A stretch of 64,000 nt of DNA, from NCBI GenBank assembly GCA_002633005.1, contig NMRA01000001.1, forward strand, positions 1,534,198 through 1,598,197. Direction: 5' to 3'. The first letter of the stretch is position 1. Each line of letters begins with the position of its first letter. Under the pieces are notes generated by a model. It saw only the letters and a program-made list of their open reading frames with translations. It ran no database searches and had not been told where the DNA came from. This stretch comes from Phoronis australis (taxonomy: Eukaryota; Phoronida; Phoronidae). Both the position numbers and the translations under genes were made by a program. Of this stretch, positions 24,001 to 33,386 are shown piece by piece.

Positions 24001-24154
24001 GAAAGACTTGTTGCTAGCAGAAAAATTAAACGCTAGCGCCATCAAGCTGCAGCTGACAGCTCAGTCTCAGGTACACGTGAAGCACACGAAACCTGGGGAC
24101 TCCGACTGGGACACGGAAGGCTTTGTGGCCAGAAAGCGCCACAGGAGGGAATGA
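11608..24154 (+). CDS. MEN1: Menin, complete coding sequence in six exons (gene span)
   Basis: Menin is a nuclear scaffold that joins MLL/KMT2 histone methyltransferases and JunD. Exons 11608-12022, 14705-14857, 16886-17070, 20056-20096, 22329-22553 and 23146-24154 join in phase to 2,028 nt (675 aa; about 610 in human). All have GT-AG borders. Diagnostic blocks include [86 protein letters not shown] and the tail [20 protein letters not shown]. Exons 3 and 4 each appear twice in the assembly (also 18650-18834 and 21363-21403), probably as alleles. Exon 6 fuses what vertebrates split over several exons and holds a longer, poorly conserved linker. The assignment is firm; the linker is family-variable. 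Confidence 0.95.
12190..12765. repeat. Foldback element with about 255-bp inverted arms in MEN1 intron 1
   Basis: The arms, about 12215-12470 and 12485-12735, are reverse complements with modest divergence. The centre is near 12477, where ACTGCGCACG faces CGTGCGCAGT. No coding capacity was seen. The arms would form a very long hairpin in RNA or single-stranded DNA. It starts less than 200 bases after exon 1. Confidence 0.8.
13040..13320. repeat. Diverged foldback element, same family
   Basis: The left part (TTACGCCTCACC..., CTGGCAAAACTGTCAAAGTG) is the imperfect reverse complement of the right part (near 13250-13300, GATGGTTTGGCAGGTGTGAGAC). ACACCTTAGGAG also occurs in the 12190-12765 element. 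It appears to be an older, degraded copy. Confidence 0.55.
13609..13642. repeat. Solo end of the TATGCGCCCACATA transposon family
   Basis: The palindromic terminal motif, from TATGCGCCCACATA to TATGTGGACGCATTA, matches the left end of the element at 17302 over about 33 bases, then diverges. It is a fragment or a solo end. Confidence 0.6.
14183..14642. repeat. MITE-like element with AAAGCTGCATTTTGCC-type ends
   Basis: The right end (GGCAAAATGCAGCTTTAA, ending 14639) and internal blocks (AATATTTCTTTCCATGATAGG, GCCCAATTTGATTTTTGTTT) match the element at 31226-31525. The left end is degraded. The element has acquired the minisatellite listed next and lies just before menin exon 2. Confidence 0.55.
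14315..14480. repeat. Minisatellite, 17-18 base unit, about ten copies
   Basis: Units read GGTGCATGTACGCAATAT with variants (CACACAA, CGCATGT). Because many units are 18 bases and nearly stop-free, long open frames arise on both strands (Cys/His/Met-rich peptides). These are by-products, not genes. It lies in MEN1 intron 1. Confidence 0.85.
14705..14857 (+). CDS. MEN1: MEN1 exon 2
   Basis: 153 bases between TTTTTTGTTCACAG and GTATAG, phase 1 in and out. It encodes [20 protein letters not shown] and [19 protein letters not shown], among the most conserved parts of menin. Confidence 0.93.
16502..16765. repeat. MITE with CAGGGGCC inverted ends in MEN1 intron 2
   Basis: The left end AGGGGCCTGTTCCAAGAAAC and the right end, ending GTTGGAATGGGCCCCTGG, are imperfect inverted repeats. 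Inner ACTTAAG/CTAAGT runs also pair. The interior is AT-rich and non-coding. The same element occurs in the other allele at 18267-18533. Confidence 0.65.
16886..17070 (+). CDS. MEN1: MEN1 exon 3 (haplotype with transposon)
   Basis: 185 bases between TTGTGTTGCAG and GTGTGG, entering in phase 1 and leaving in phase 0. It encodes [20 protein letters not shown], then [17 protein letters not shown] and [19 protein letters not shown]. It differs from the copy at 18650-18834 by six synonymous changes and no amino-acid change. Confidence 0.93.
17302..17792 (+). mobile_element. Left part of a TATGCGCCCACATA-family transposon, truncated by N
   Basis: It starts with the palindromic end TATGCGCCCACATA...TATGTGGACGCATTA, then a TCCGTCCG-rich stretch and repeated blocks with ATGAAATTTGGCA-like cores. 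No transposase frame was seen; it appears non-autonomous. It interrupts sequence that is continuous in the other haplotype near 19066. Related copies lie on the minus strand at about 41560-42712 and 51415-52007. Confidence 0.65.
18267..18533. repeat. MITE with CAGGGGCC ends, allelic copy
   Basis: Equivalent of 16502-16765 in the other haplotype, with small substitutions and indels. Its presence in both haplotypes shows the insertion is older than the transposon at 17302. Confidence 0.65.
18650..18834 (+). CDS. MEN1: MEN1 exon 3, second (insertion-free haplotype) copy
   Basis: Encodes the same 61 complete residues as 16886-17070, with the same splice sites. Third-position changes occur in the codons for Arg, Ile, Gly, Val, Asn and Ser. 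It should not be joined in tandem to the first copy; in fact phase 0 out and phase 1 in would break the frame. Confidence 0.85.
19858..19898 (+). other. Hammerhead-like CTGAAGA-hairpin-GAAACGTAGCGTC motif
   Basis: CTGAAGA is followed by T, a 4-bp stem GGCC/GGCC with a 12-base loop, GAA, then ACG-TAG-CGT and C. That matches the hammerhead order CUGANGA, stem II, GAA, short stem III, UH, except for the extra T after CUGAAGA. No stem I is visible around it. Penelope-like elements are known to carry such ribozymes. It may be a decayed or look-alike tail. Confidence 0.4.
20056..20096 (+). CDS. MEN1: MEN1 exon 4 (insertion-free haplotype)
   Basis: A 41-base micro-exon between TTTTGTTTTCAG and GTAAGAATG, too short for ordinary ORF finding. 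It encodes [13 protein letters not shown] plus two bases, matching the LLWLLYDLGHL motif of menin. An identical copy is at 21363-21403. Confidence 0.9.
20281..20343 (+). mobile_element. Right end of the transposon begun at 17302
   Basis: It contains TGTGGGCGCATTTC, the reverse complement of the family's GCGCCCACA end, then a short tail up to CTCTTGTATTTG, where host sequence (TATTTATTGTACGG) resumes exactly as in the insertion-free haplotype. Confidence 0.6.
21164..21204 (+). other. Hammerhead-like motif, second haplotype copy
   Basis: Same core as 19858-19898 (CTGAAGA, GGCC stem, GAAACGTAGCGTC) in the allelic block. The core is unchanged while flanking bases differ between haplotypes. Confidence 0.4.
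21363..21403 (+). CDS. MEN1: MEN1 exon 4, second haplotype copy
   Basis: Identical in sequence to 20056-20096, with the same splice borders. It is allelic rather than an additional exon: 41 bases in tandem would shift the frame. Confidence 0.85.
22329..22553 (+). CDS. MEN1: MEN1 exon 5
   Basis: 225 bases between TTTGTTTCTGTAG and GTAAGTG, phase 2 in and out. It encodes [20 protein letters not shown], then [20 protein letters not shown], aligned with the TPGRP and YPYMYLAGY blocks of vertebrate menin. Confidence 0.93.
22903..23160 (+). repeat. 75-bp tandem repeat carrying four splice acceptors before MEN1 exon 6
   Basis: AG dinucleotides at 22919-22920, 22994-22995, 23069-23070 and 23144-23145 are exactly 75 bases apart. 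Each is followed by TTACAATTATAAT (CTACAATTATAAT at the last), the first codons of exon 6. Units read through with no stop, in the exon's frame. The first acceptor has a weaker tract (ATGTTTTAG); the next three share TTTTCATTGTTACAG. Confidence 0.9.
23146..24154 (+). CDS. MEN1: MEN1 exon 6 (terminal coding exon)
   Basis: It starts after TTTTCATTGTTACAG and ends with TGA at 24152-24154. It opens [14 protein letters not shown] and contains [19 protein letters not shown], the last folded part of menin. A long Ser/Glu/Lys-rich linker follows with a [17 protein letters not shown] basic patch (possible nuclear localisation signal). The conserved C-terminus is [20 protein letters not shown] and [13 protein letters not shown], then a basic end (RKRHRRE). 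Confidence 0.93.
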
Positions 24155-26120
24155 CCAGCTGTGGTATCCATTGATTGTAGTTCTCCAACATTCTTTTTTC
24201 TGGCATTCAGTTCGGGAAGTAAGAGAGCTACTTCTCCAATCTTGATTCCCGACACTCATTTGTTTGTTCTCTCACCAACGTGAAATGGACTTGGGAGTAG
24301 CCATGTTGGACTAAAGTTTACAGCTGTTATAGATGAGCTAGCGAATTTTGTGAAGTCTGCTCGTTCCATGACTGTCTTGGTGGTCAATGTTTGGATCATA
24401 AGTTTCTCGTAAACTTTTTGGTTGAAGAGAATGGTGCACAGGTTTTGTGATTAATTTCATTTTGTTTACGTTTCTTATCTTGTTTTGGTTGACAAAATAG
24501 ACAGTATTTATGATGACTAGATCATGTTAACGATTTGTTTATCCTGATGAACCATAACTTATAAGGTCTGTTGTCTCAGTTGTCCACACTCAACGATAAC
24601 TACCTTATGCCATTCACTTTTAGCAGTAAAAGTGTTTTCAACTTGTTCCGTTCCCCAGTTTTAATGATTCTTGGAGGTTTAAAAATTGTCATGTTGTTAT
24701 GTACTAAACTTTTGCAAAAACACATCAGCGAACGACCTTATCTCTTAATCCGTTATTGAAAAAGTCCAATGTCGACTAGTGAAAAGTATGTAAGGAGAAA
24801 CGTCGCGGATTCTTGAACATTTTATTTGAAGGTTTTTATTTGTGTATGTGAAAAAAAATGTTAAGTAGTTGTCATCTCCATGTTTTGTTAAAAGCTGAGC
24901 TCCCTTCGTGAGATTCCTCGCCTCGTTAAAAATTCAACTATTAACTGTGCTCGTTTGTCAAAGATAATGTTTTCATAGGCATATGTGCTCCTCTTATGCT
25001 TCGTTTGAATTGAAATTTATTACAACATTAAGAACAGCAAAGCATCTGGAGTTGCGATGGGGATACTGCTTCAGAGACTGCAGTTAGCTCATAACAACAG
25101 GTTACTTCATGGTGCCTGGCCTGAAACAATGATTAAGTGTCAGTTATTTTAAAAGCTCAGAAATAGTTCTTATCTGAGTTAGGAAAAAAATTAGACCGAT
25201 TTTACCAAGGCTAATGGTCGAAATCTGATTTTTGGACAGAGGGCAGGGGCTTATTGCACCTTGAAACTTGGAGGTTTGCTGCTCTACTCTGGGTTTTAGA
25301 CATGTTATTCTTCGTAAAATTCAGTATACTGAGGTTGCATTTCTACTAAAGGCAAAATATTCTTGGAACTATTAGAGGACCCGTGACTTTTCGATTTTTA
25401 TATTTTATAGTTTTGATTTTACTGTAATTTTTATTGTGCTAAAAACAGCTGTGGTTTTGAGACTATTAATTTATTTTGATGATAGTTAGGTACGTGAATC
25501 GTCCATCCTATTTTTGTGGATTAGGTGTTGTGCTACTGTCTTGAAATACCTGTGTAGAGGTACGATATCAGTTTTAGCCATTGCAGTGGTCAAAGGAAAC
25601 AACAAGACGTTTGAGGTCGAAAAATAGGCTAAATGTAACTATATCTGTTTTGAATTTTAAATGTGAAACAAAAGAAAATGGGAGAATGAAATACACATAC
25701 ACATTTGATCTGATAACAACAAACTGGATAACTGTGTTGGTGTAACGTTATTGTTTTAATGAATAGTGTACCTTTTGTTTGTGAATCATTAGTGAATCAT
25801 TTAATATGAAGCTTGAGTGATAAAGGGTCATGGGCTAGTATCTAAACATTTGCTTAGTCAATGCTGTGTTGTGTTGACTCAGTGTGCCTAAAGAGGGGGC
25901 TTGAATTTTGTGTTGCATGTTCAGGGATGTGTTTAGTCTACGTTTAGTCACACTAAGAACACTTCGGTTTGTAGACAGTGTTACTTTTGGTGAATGTAGG
26001 TGTTTTAGACTTCTACTTTGTGAGAAAATGAGTGAGAGGTGTTCTTTCGTATTGGACATACTATAGGGAGGCTAGAACAACATGTCCATGAACATGCCAC
26101 GCAAAATTTAAGCACCCTCC
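24155..26120. other. MEN1 3' flank, probably 3' untranslated region
   Basis: No convincing coding exon on either strand. The sequence is AT-rich and largely free of recognised repeats. A canonical AATAAA was not found close to the stop codon, so the transcript end is uncertain. Confidence 0.4.
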
Positions 26121-26223
26121 AAGGGCGTATCCAGGATTTTGAGTTGGGGGGCAGGGCATTCGCATCTGGGGGAATTTTAGGGGTGCCATGTCCTCCTTGG
26201 CCTCCCTCTAAATCCACCACTGC
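26121..26223. repeat. Short MITE: GGGCGTATCCAGGATTTTG...TAAATCCACCACTG
   Basis: A 103-base element. Its left side resembles the common marine-invertebrate repeat end GGGGCGGATCCAGG, and its right side is the reverse complement of TGGCGGATTTA-like ends. A second copy in the opposite orientation, around an N gap, is at 57096-57482. Confidence 0.6.
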
Positions 26224-29040
26224 CCTCTTTAGGCTACCAGTCATTATCTCTCAACCTTCGTATTAAAGAGACAGTGATAATACATGAACAAAAATCGCAA
26301 TTCTGTTTTAAGAAATGTTACATTAACTCAGGTACATCTGTGCTCTTTAGTTTACTGAGTGGTTCTTATCAGTTGGAAATAATAGGATGATGTAGTCTGT
26401 TATTAACCATCTATTGGTTTTTATAAATCGCTGATGACGCTTTTTTGAAGGTAACTGAAACAGCAAACATTGTATACTTGTATATATGCAAACGTAAATG
26501 TGATCATTATAAGTTTTGTCGTTCACTTTGTATAGGTAGCGATTTATTTATTGAGTTTTGAATGATATGTAAAAAATTTTTCTTCCCTGAGAATGACATG
26601 TCTTGATTGTTGACAAGAATCAGTTTCCCAGGTAACCTCCAGTCGGCTGTTTCCAAGGTTTCGTCATGTCAAAAGTTGCTATACCATATAAGGAAATAAC
26701 ATACTTAGTCACATTAACAGAAAATTACGTTTCATACGTCATAGTTATTGAAGCCTTGCTGATTATTATGTTGTTTGTATTATGGCAATCGATGCATGAG
26801 ATTTTTTAACTAACGTCTTTTTTGGGTTTCTTTTCAAATCGAGGCTTCAACAAATGCTCTGCAAAATATGTAAAATCCTTCATTTGTTGTCAGATATCTT
26901 GAATCTTTCACAAAAACGAATTTCAATTAAGTCCTACCTCCTTTTGTTATGGAGTAATTATCGTAATTATTGTCTGTTAGTAATAATTTTCCCAACCTCA
27001 AAAATGTGCTGTTTGTATGGAAACGTGATTTACTTGCTGTACAAGTCCTTGAAGTGTTCTAGAAAATCAATCCAATAGGTGTAATACAGTATATTGGTTT
27101 AAAGGTAACAGCTAAATTTTAAGGATGAAATTTTCAGATCTAATACTGAAACTGCGTTCAGTAAAACTTTTATCAGAGCATGAGATTGCACTCAGCTTGC
27201 AGCACTCACACAAAGTTGGCTTTATTAAATGCACTTCTCTTTCGAATCGTTTCTGGATTCACTTAAATATGTGTTTCAGGGCTATTTTCTCAAGTATGAT
27301 TTATTCATTTAGTGAAATAGAGTGTTCTGAACAAGTTGTGGCGTAAAATTAAAAAACATGTTGATGTTGTGCTCTTCGGCAATGATGTTAATGACTTGGG
27401 GAAATGGTGTTAAAACCTTGGTAGCTTGAGATTATGTCATGATTTTAATGAATATCCATAGATAATGAATTGTGAAATGATAGGAATTGCTTTACTGTGA
27501 TTATAGACTATAATTGTCGTTACCATTCTTTGTTTCACACATATTGTTTTCATTATGTTATTGCTGTCTGTGTTGTTTATGCTCGGAGAATGTTAAGTCT
27601 TACTTAAACTGGTGTACCTGCCCCCTGTTGGGGTAGTGTTACAACGATTGATAAAGTTGAAGGCTCAGATCATTTCTTTGTGATTAATGCTAGTTTGAGG
27701 ATACGTGACTCAATACTGACCTGGTAGTATAGTCCTTTGAGACATCATTCACAAACACTGCAAGACAAAAGTATTCAGACAAAATGACCCGAAATTCCCC
27801 CATCATGTCGCCTGGGTGGAAGCTGAATGCATCGGCATAATCATATTCTCTCGTGACCGTGAATGAGTTGGAATTAACAGGAAACTTTGTAAGGTGGATA
27901 AGCTATTCTAGCTTTTGCCACCCGAACACTTATAATCAATCATTTTTGATCTTAACACAATTATCCATCATGACAGGAAAATATTTCATGGAGGGTTTAT
28001 AGCAGTACGTGCTGCCAATTTGTGTATGTTGCTGGAGTCCAGTTGAAAAGCGGCGTATAGTACAAAAACAAAATCAGGTTTTGTTAGTTTTATTTGGTGC
28101 ATTCTGGGATTGATATCAAGTGCTAGCTCATGACTTTGCCCGCTGAAGTAACAAGATTGTGACGTGAACAATATATCCATTTGCAATAGTACTAAGCAAG
28201 TCAAGGAAGTCATGTCAGCCATAGTGAAATTTCACCAATATGGGACCCGATGTTGGAAAACGAGAAATTTTGTTTTCTCGTTTTTTCATTAAAGATCCGT
28301 AGAACCAAAATGATGCTTTCGTGTTTTTAGTTTGTACTACAGTTAGTGCGATGAGGTAGTTTGAAAACTTCAGGCCATTCACAACTACCATAGAGCCACT
28401 TGGAAGTTTCCATAGGGTACTTTGGCAACTTGTTTTATCTGAAAAAGGTGATATTTCACTGAAATTCTCAGAGCATCAACTTGGTGGAAGACTATGTTGA
28501 TTTTGTATGGAAGTTGGGATTTGTAGCAAGCTCCCGTAGCAAACCTGACCTTTTGGTATTTTTAGCAGTCTCTGAAAATAATTGTGAAGTCTATTCTTGA
28601 TTTTTGTTACGTGTTAATTACGCAAAAGCATTCTGTGGTTATGTCAATCTGCTCTGTAACCATAGTAACTAAACGTGTTTACTTGCTTTGAAAGTGCATG
28701 ACATGAAGATGTAAAGGTTGATTCAAGAGGGAATGTCTATTTTTATATGTTGCCTAACTTGAACGGGTTCGTCTAACTAGTAAGTTTGTTTTTATTTTGT
28801 CATTTGTTGATGATGTAGTTGAAAGTAAATGTTTCATTACAGCAAACCTGCATTGACCTTCGCACTTATGAACAACACCATAATGTTCTTGAGTTGAGAA
28901 ACCATGACTGTTACAGGTCGAATGAAATTGAATGAGTTTGTATTCATAGTAATTACAGAACAACAGCATCATGTAAAGGTTGCTATAGTAGTCAGAACAC
29001 CGTCTGCATGCCAGTTAGCCGTCCAAAAGTCATCTTAACA
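26224..29040. other. No gene recognised
   Basis: AT-rich sequence with only short open frames lacking splice context. Nothing repeats strongly. Confidence 0.4.
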
Positions 29041-29046
29041 GGGCAC

Positions 29047-29188
29047 GGGATACTCTTGACATGCCATCTGTTGGCTGCATTCTATGAAGTACATGTCGTA
29101 AGATATATATGAAAAGGATCAAGTATTGGTAATTTGCTCTTGACATGCCACCTGTTGGCTACATTTTGTAATGTACACCTTGTCATAA
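29047..29188. repeat. Two-copy tandem repeat, about 95-base period
   Basis: CTCTTGACATGCCATCTGTTGGCT recurs with few changes about 95 bases later, followed by similar GTACA...GTCRTAAG segments. Both copies lie in the region between convergent genes. Confidence 0.55.
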
Positions 29189-29784
29189 GTTTCTGTCCAG
29201 AATGTTACTTAGACAATTGGACCATATGCCAATCGTCCAGTTCCCGAATCCGCTGATCAGACCCAAGTAATTGCAGAAATTCAACCAGACTTGATTCACA
29301 CCACTTACTACTATGAAATGGGTCTCGATTTGTTCCTCAGTCAAATTTGAAGCGATTTTAGGGCATCGAAAGAACTGAAATTTTGACTTGTTATTGCTTA
29401 CGACCACGTGCTACAAGTTGTTTGTCATGGAGTGTCCTTTTATGTAACAAGCATCGTCTCCACGAATAACAAACTGTCGGTTCTTTGCAAACCCTAAAAT
29501 AACATCTCAACAGAGAGGAACAAGCTGCAACCCATTTCAGTGGTGAGCAGACACTATCGAAAGTTCGTTTCTTGGATGGAACGCATGTTTATAGCCACTT
29601 TAAACTGGCAGGTTAAGGCCAACAGGTGGAATCGGAATCAGTTATGGCATTGAACAGAACCATTGCATCCTAAACAAAGAGGGTAGTAATGTCCTACTCT
29701 GCAATGCTGAAAGTGGGATATTCTCTGCATGTCACGAAAAAGGAAACTGCCATAGAGTGGATCACCTAAATTCCAAGGTAAAAT

Positions 29785-29840
29785 GATAAACATTTTATTT
29801 CATAAATAATTATCCTATACAATTCACATTCAATAAACCA
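29785..29840. promoter_or_regulatory. Candidate poly(A) signals of the convergent genes
   Basis: An AATAAA on the plus strand (29832-29837) and AATAAA on the minus strand (reverse of TTTATT near 29793-29798) lie within 45 bases. Convergent transcripts of menin and the unknown minus-strand gene could end here, but this would make both 3' untranslated regions several kb long. Confidence 0.25.
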
Positions 29841-30599
29841 GTCCTCTAGTATAGTCATTGCATTTTACATGGCATTGCCATTAGTCCGTCATAGTACATA
29901 ATTTACATTATATATCCACAGTCTTGGTCCTATTGGCAATAAACTGTAATCAAATGGGCTCTAGGACTAACTCGTACATGAAATAAGTTGCACATTATTC
30001 AGAGAGAAATATAAATTTCATTGGAAGAAATACAAGCTTGGACATAATTTTCAAAATCATGCTTTATCACATTTGAAAAAAAAATATGAACAGCAAGCAT
30101 ATACTGACAAAGAAATAAACTATTTGCAAACTGCTTTATAAAATGTGACGATTCACTGTAACACGATTATCTTCTTATTTGTCCATTCTCCAGGAAAAAA
30201 TGACTCGATTTCCATTTAATTTCGATTAAAATAATATTCAGAGATTACGAGATATAAAAGCACTAAAGTTTCTGATCAATAGGTGGCATCGTGCGCATGG
30301 AAACTGCACCAAGCCAGCTCAACAGACCTGTAACATGCAGCTGCTTCAACAAGCAATCTTCTTAAATGACAGTGATTAACTTAGCAGAAATGTCAAAAAA
30401 GCCAATTTCACGTCACTTCCCGCAGTAATTTACAGGAAATGCGAGTATCTGGTTTACTCAATAACATGAATGCAAAAACTCGGAGTTCAGCTTATGAAAG
30501 TTGAGCATTCTATAATCGAGAAAAGAAAACACCTCGATACCTCTTACCAACTAATTAGCTAAAATTGTGCAAAAGGCAACATCAGCAACACTCAAAAAA

Positions 30600-30840
30600 T
30601 GGAGGAGGCACTGTAGCCTAGTGGAACTGGTTCCAGGTTTTTACTCGAGGTTGTAGGTTGGAGGCCCACACAGCTAAACTCTCGAGTCGGGTATCTAGTT
30701 CCTCAGCTTGGTTTTATCTAATAAAGCGTAAAATGGGTCTGAGTGATCAGCGCAATGGAGCCCACCCGAGCAGTCTATGCACGTCTGCTCACCGTATAGA
30801 CTGCCTGTAATTGTTTTTATTACAACCAAAAAATATCACA
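30600..30840 (+). repeat. tRNA-derived SINE, copy 1
   Basis: Box A-like TAGCCTAGTGG and box B-like GGTTGTAGGTTGGAGGCCC are about 40 bases apart. A body shared with 34405-34625 follows (ACTCGAGTCGGGTATCTAGTTCCTCAGCT, GATCAGCGCAATGGA, AGACTGCCTGTAATT). The internal polymerase III promoter layout is typical of tRNA-related SINEs. Confidence 0.7.
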
Positions 30841-31225
30841 ATTGGTTCTCATCTGCGCCCGACTCATTTTGAAGCCTGAACCCTTCAGATGGCATCAGGT
30901 GGCGCTGTGTAAAAAAGATCCCGGCCCCTTTCAGTGGGCATCAGGTGATTTTCCTTTTGAAAATATGGACAAATAAAAGTGCTGCATCTTCAGATCATTT
31001 TTTCTAAAACAGACCGAAATCATTCATCCTATTTTGTCCTTAGTCCATAGATCTAAAGCTAATACAATTGGTTTCACACTGATGGATATCCCAGTGACTT
31101 GACCACGTTAAAGAATGTGAAATTCCATGTAGGACTGTCCAATACAAAACTACAATCATCGATAATAAATTGATAAACTTCTTACACAATAACATTTAGC
31201 ACAGGCCTAACAATATCTCAACCAT

Positions 31226-31525
31226 TCCTTAAAGCTGCACTTCGTCCTGAATGGAGGTCTTTAACTCTCATAAAACTGGTCTCGTAATATTCTTTACCAT
31301 GATGGGATTTTATTTTTGTTACCAACAAGAAAACCAAAACCTGATCAGCGACTTAAGAAAACACTTAAAAATTATACATATGATTGCCTTTGACTTGATT
31401 TGGTAATAGAAATAGAATTCTATCACAGTTAGGAATATTATACGACTGACTTTATGATAGTAAAGGCCAAATTTGATTTTCGTTTATAGCCAGCTGAGCA
31501 GGGCAAAATGCAGCTTAAAATAGTC
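31226..31525. repeat. MITE-like element, second copy (TTAAAGCTGCA ends)
   Basis: The left end TTAAAGCTGCACTTCGTCCTG and the right end GGGCAAAATGCAGCTTA are inverted. Internal blocks match 14183-14642. Its right portion is repeated in the allelic block after 32007. Confidence 0.55.
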
Positions 31526-32661
31526 TCACATAATCATGTCTAAACTCATACTTTGCACATTACAGACAAACAGCACATTTGGACAATCAAAAGACAAACA
31601 CAGACGATACATGATTGAATGTCACTTGTCACTTGAGCATTTAAACTTAAAAATTTCTACGAATTAAGTATGTCCGTGCAGATAAAAAATTCGAGGTTAA
31701 AGTGTTCGGAACAATACATTCAATTTATCCAACTACGCACAACCATTCTGGTTATTTGTTGTCGACGATATTACATTATTCTGGTTAATGTTTCTGGTCT
31801 AATTTGTGTAACTGAAATCAAGTATTCCCATCAGTTTCCAAATTACTACATTATACCGTTTTTATGTCCACATGCTGCCAGATGTCACAAATATGAGCCA
31901 ACAGAAAACTGTTTGCACAAACGTAAGCAAGAGGCTTTCGGTAAACTTAATTGCCCAAATGGTCATTTCCATAATCTTCAAGGTCCTGCAAAGTCGCAAA
32001 AAAATNACTTAAGAAAACACTTAAAAATTATACATATGATTGCCTTTGACTTGATTTGGTAATAGAAATAGAATTCTATCACAGTTAGGAATATTATACG
32101 ACTGACTTTATGATAGTAAAGGCCAAATTTGATTTTCGTTTATAGCCAGCTGAGCAGGGCAAAATGCAGCTTAAAATAGTCTCACATAATCATGTCTAAA
32201 CTCATACTTTGCACATTACAGACAAACAGCACATTTGGACAATCAAAAGACAAACACAGACGATACATGATTGAATGTCACTTGTCACTTGAGCATTTAA
32301 ACTTAAAAATTTCTACGAATTAAGTATGTCCGTGCAGATAAAAAATTCGAGGTTAAAGTGTTCCGAACAATACATTCAATTTATCCAACTACGCACAACC
32401 ATTCTGGTTATTTGTTGTCGACGATATTACATTATTCTGGTTAATGTTTCTGGTCTAATTTGTGTAACTGAAATCAAGTATTCCCATCAGTTTCCAAAAT
32501 ACTACATTATACTGTTTTTATGTCCACATGCTGCCAGATGTCACAAATATGAGCCACCAGAAAACTGTTTGCACAAACGTAAGCAAGAGGCTTTCGGTAA
32601 ACTTAATTGCCCACATGGTCATTTCCATAATCTTCAAGGTCCTGCAAAGTCGCAAAAAAAT
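31350..32661. repeat. 0.66-kb direct duplication with N at 32006 (unmerged alleles)
   Basis: About 31350-32005 recurs at 32007-32661 with a few substitutions. The left copy stops at the N and the right copy begins right after it, as at 2186. The open frames inside (for example 31670 on) have no family resemblance or splice context and are not called as genes. Confidence 0.85.
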
Positions 32662-33239
32662 TTTTTTTTCACAAATTTGCCATTTAAATTATCAATTTAG
32701 TAGATTTACTACTCAGACTTAGTTTCTCTTTATTTCACACTCACATAAATGAAACCCCATACAATGTCAAGACAAAATCTTCAATTAGAATTACAAATGA
32801 ACTGCAAAAGTGAATCTACCCACCGAAGCAATCAAATTGCTTCAACAGCATCACATTGTAATTGAGTAAAATTAGATATCCTTCTCCGCCTCATAAGAGA
32901 AGCTTTAAACTGCATTCTAGACGAAACAGAGGTTCTCAAAAGATGAGACTTTAAGATACAAATACGTGATTCAATGTTCATTCAGGTGATGTTATTGAAG
33001 AAAGATCCCTCTGAAAGATTGAAAGTAGAGAGTAGCTCCTTAGCATAGGGGCGTTTGCTTTAAAAGGGTACCACGTGACATGAAAGCTGTTAACTCTACA
33101 TCTAGCACCCCTTCTTCATTTGTGCAACCTAATAAATTTTGTGTTCCCATTGTACTTGGCACGTGATCATTCAAACCCATGAAATGTCCACTGATCAGTT
33201 TGGAATTAAAACTCATGATCAAATGACTGAGTGTCTTCT

Positions 33240-33386
33240 CTACGTAGTCTGTGAGCCGCCATTCACCAAGTCATTCAGCTCCGTCTCGATGGTGGCGCTT
33301 TCCTTCATGGTCGTGATCTCCTCAATAATCTGATTGTGCTCCTCGATCAAATGTTCAAAGTCCTTCTTTCTCGTTTCGCACTCGGA
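33240..33386 (-). CDS. Unknown gene, terminal coding exon (coiled-coil tail)
   Basis: It begins after TTTTCTTTTGTAG in phase 0 and encodes SECETRKKDFEHLIEEHNQI, then EEITTMKES and ends NGGSQTT-stop. Third-position GC is higher than in the flanking AT-rich sequence, as expected of coding DNA. Confidence 0.7.
   Translation of the reverse strand, partial: SECETRKKDFEHLIEEHNQIIEEITTMKESATIETELNDLVNGGSQTT

Noticed and set aside
31670-32700. Pair of 124-130 codon open frames with Cys/His residues
   Set aside because: They are two haplotype copies of one chance frame; no domain pattern, no splice context. A Cys/His count alone is not a zinc finger.
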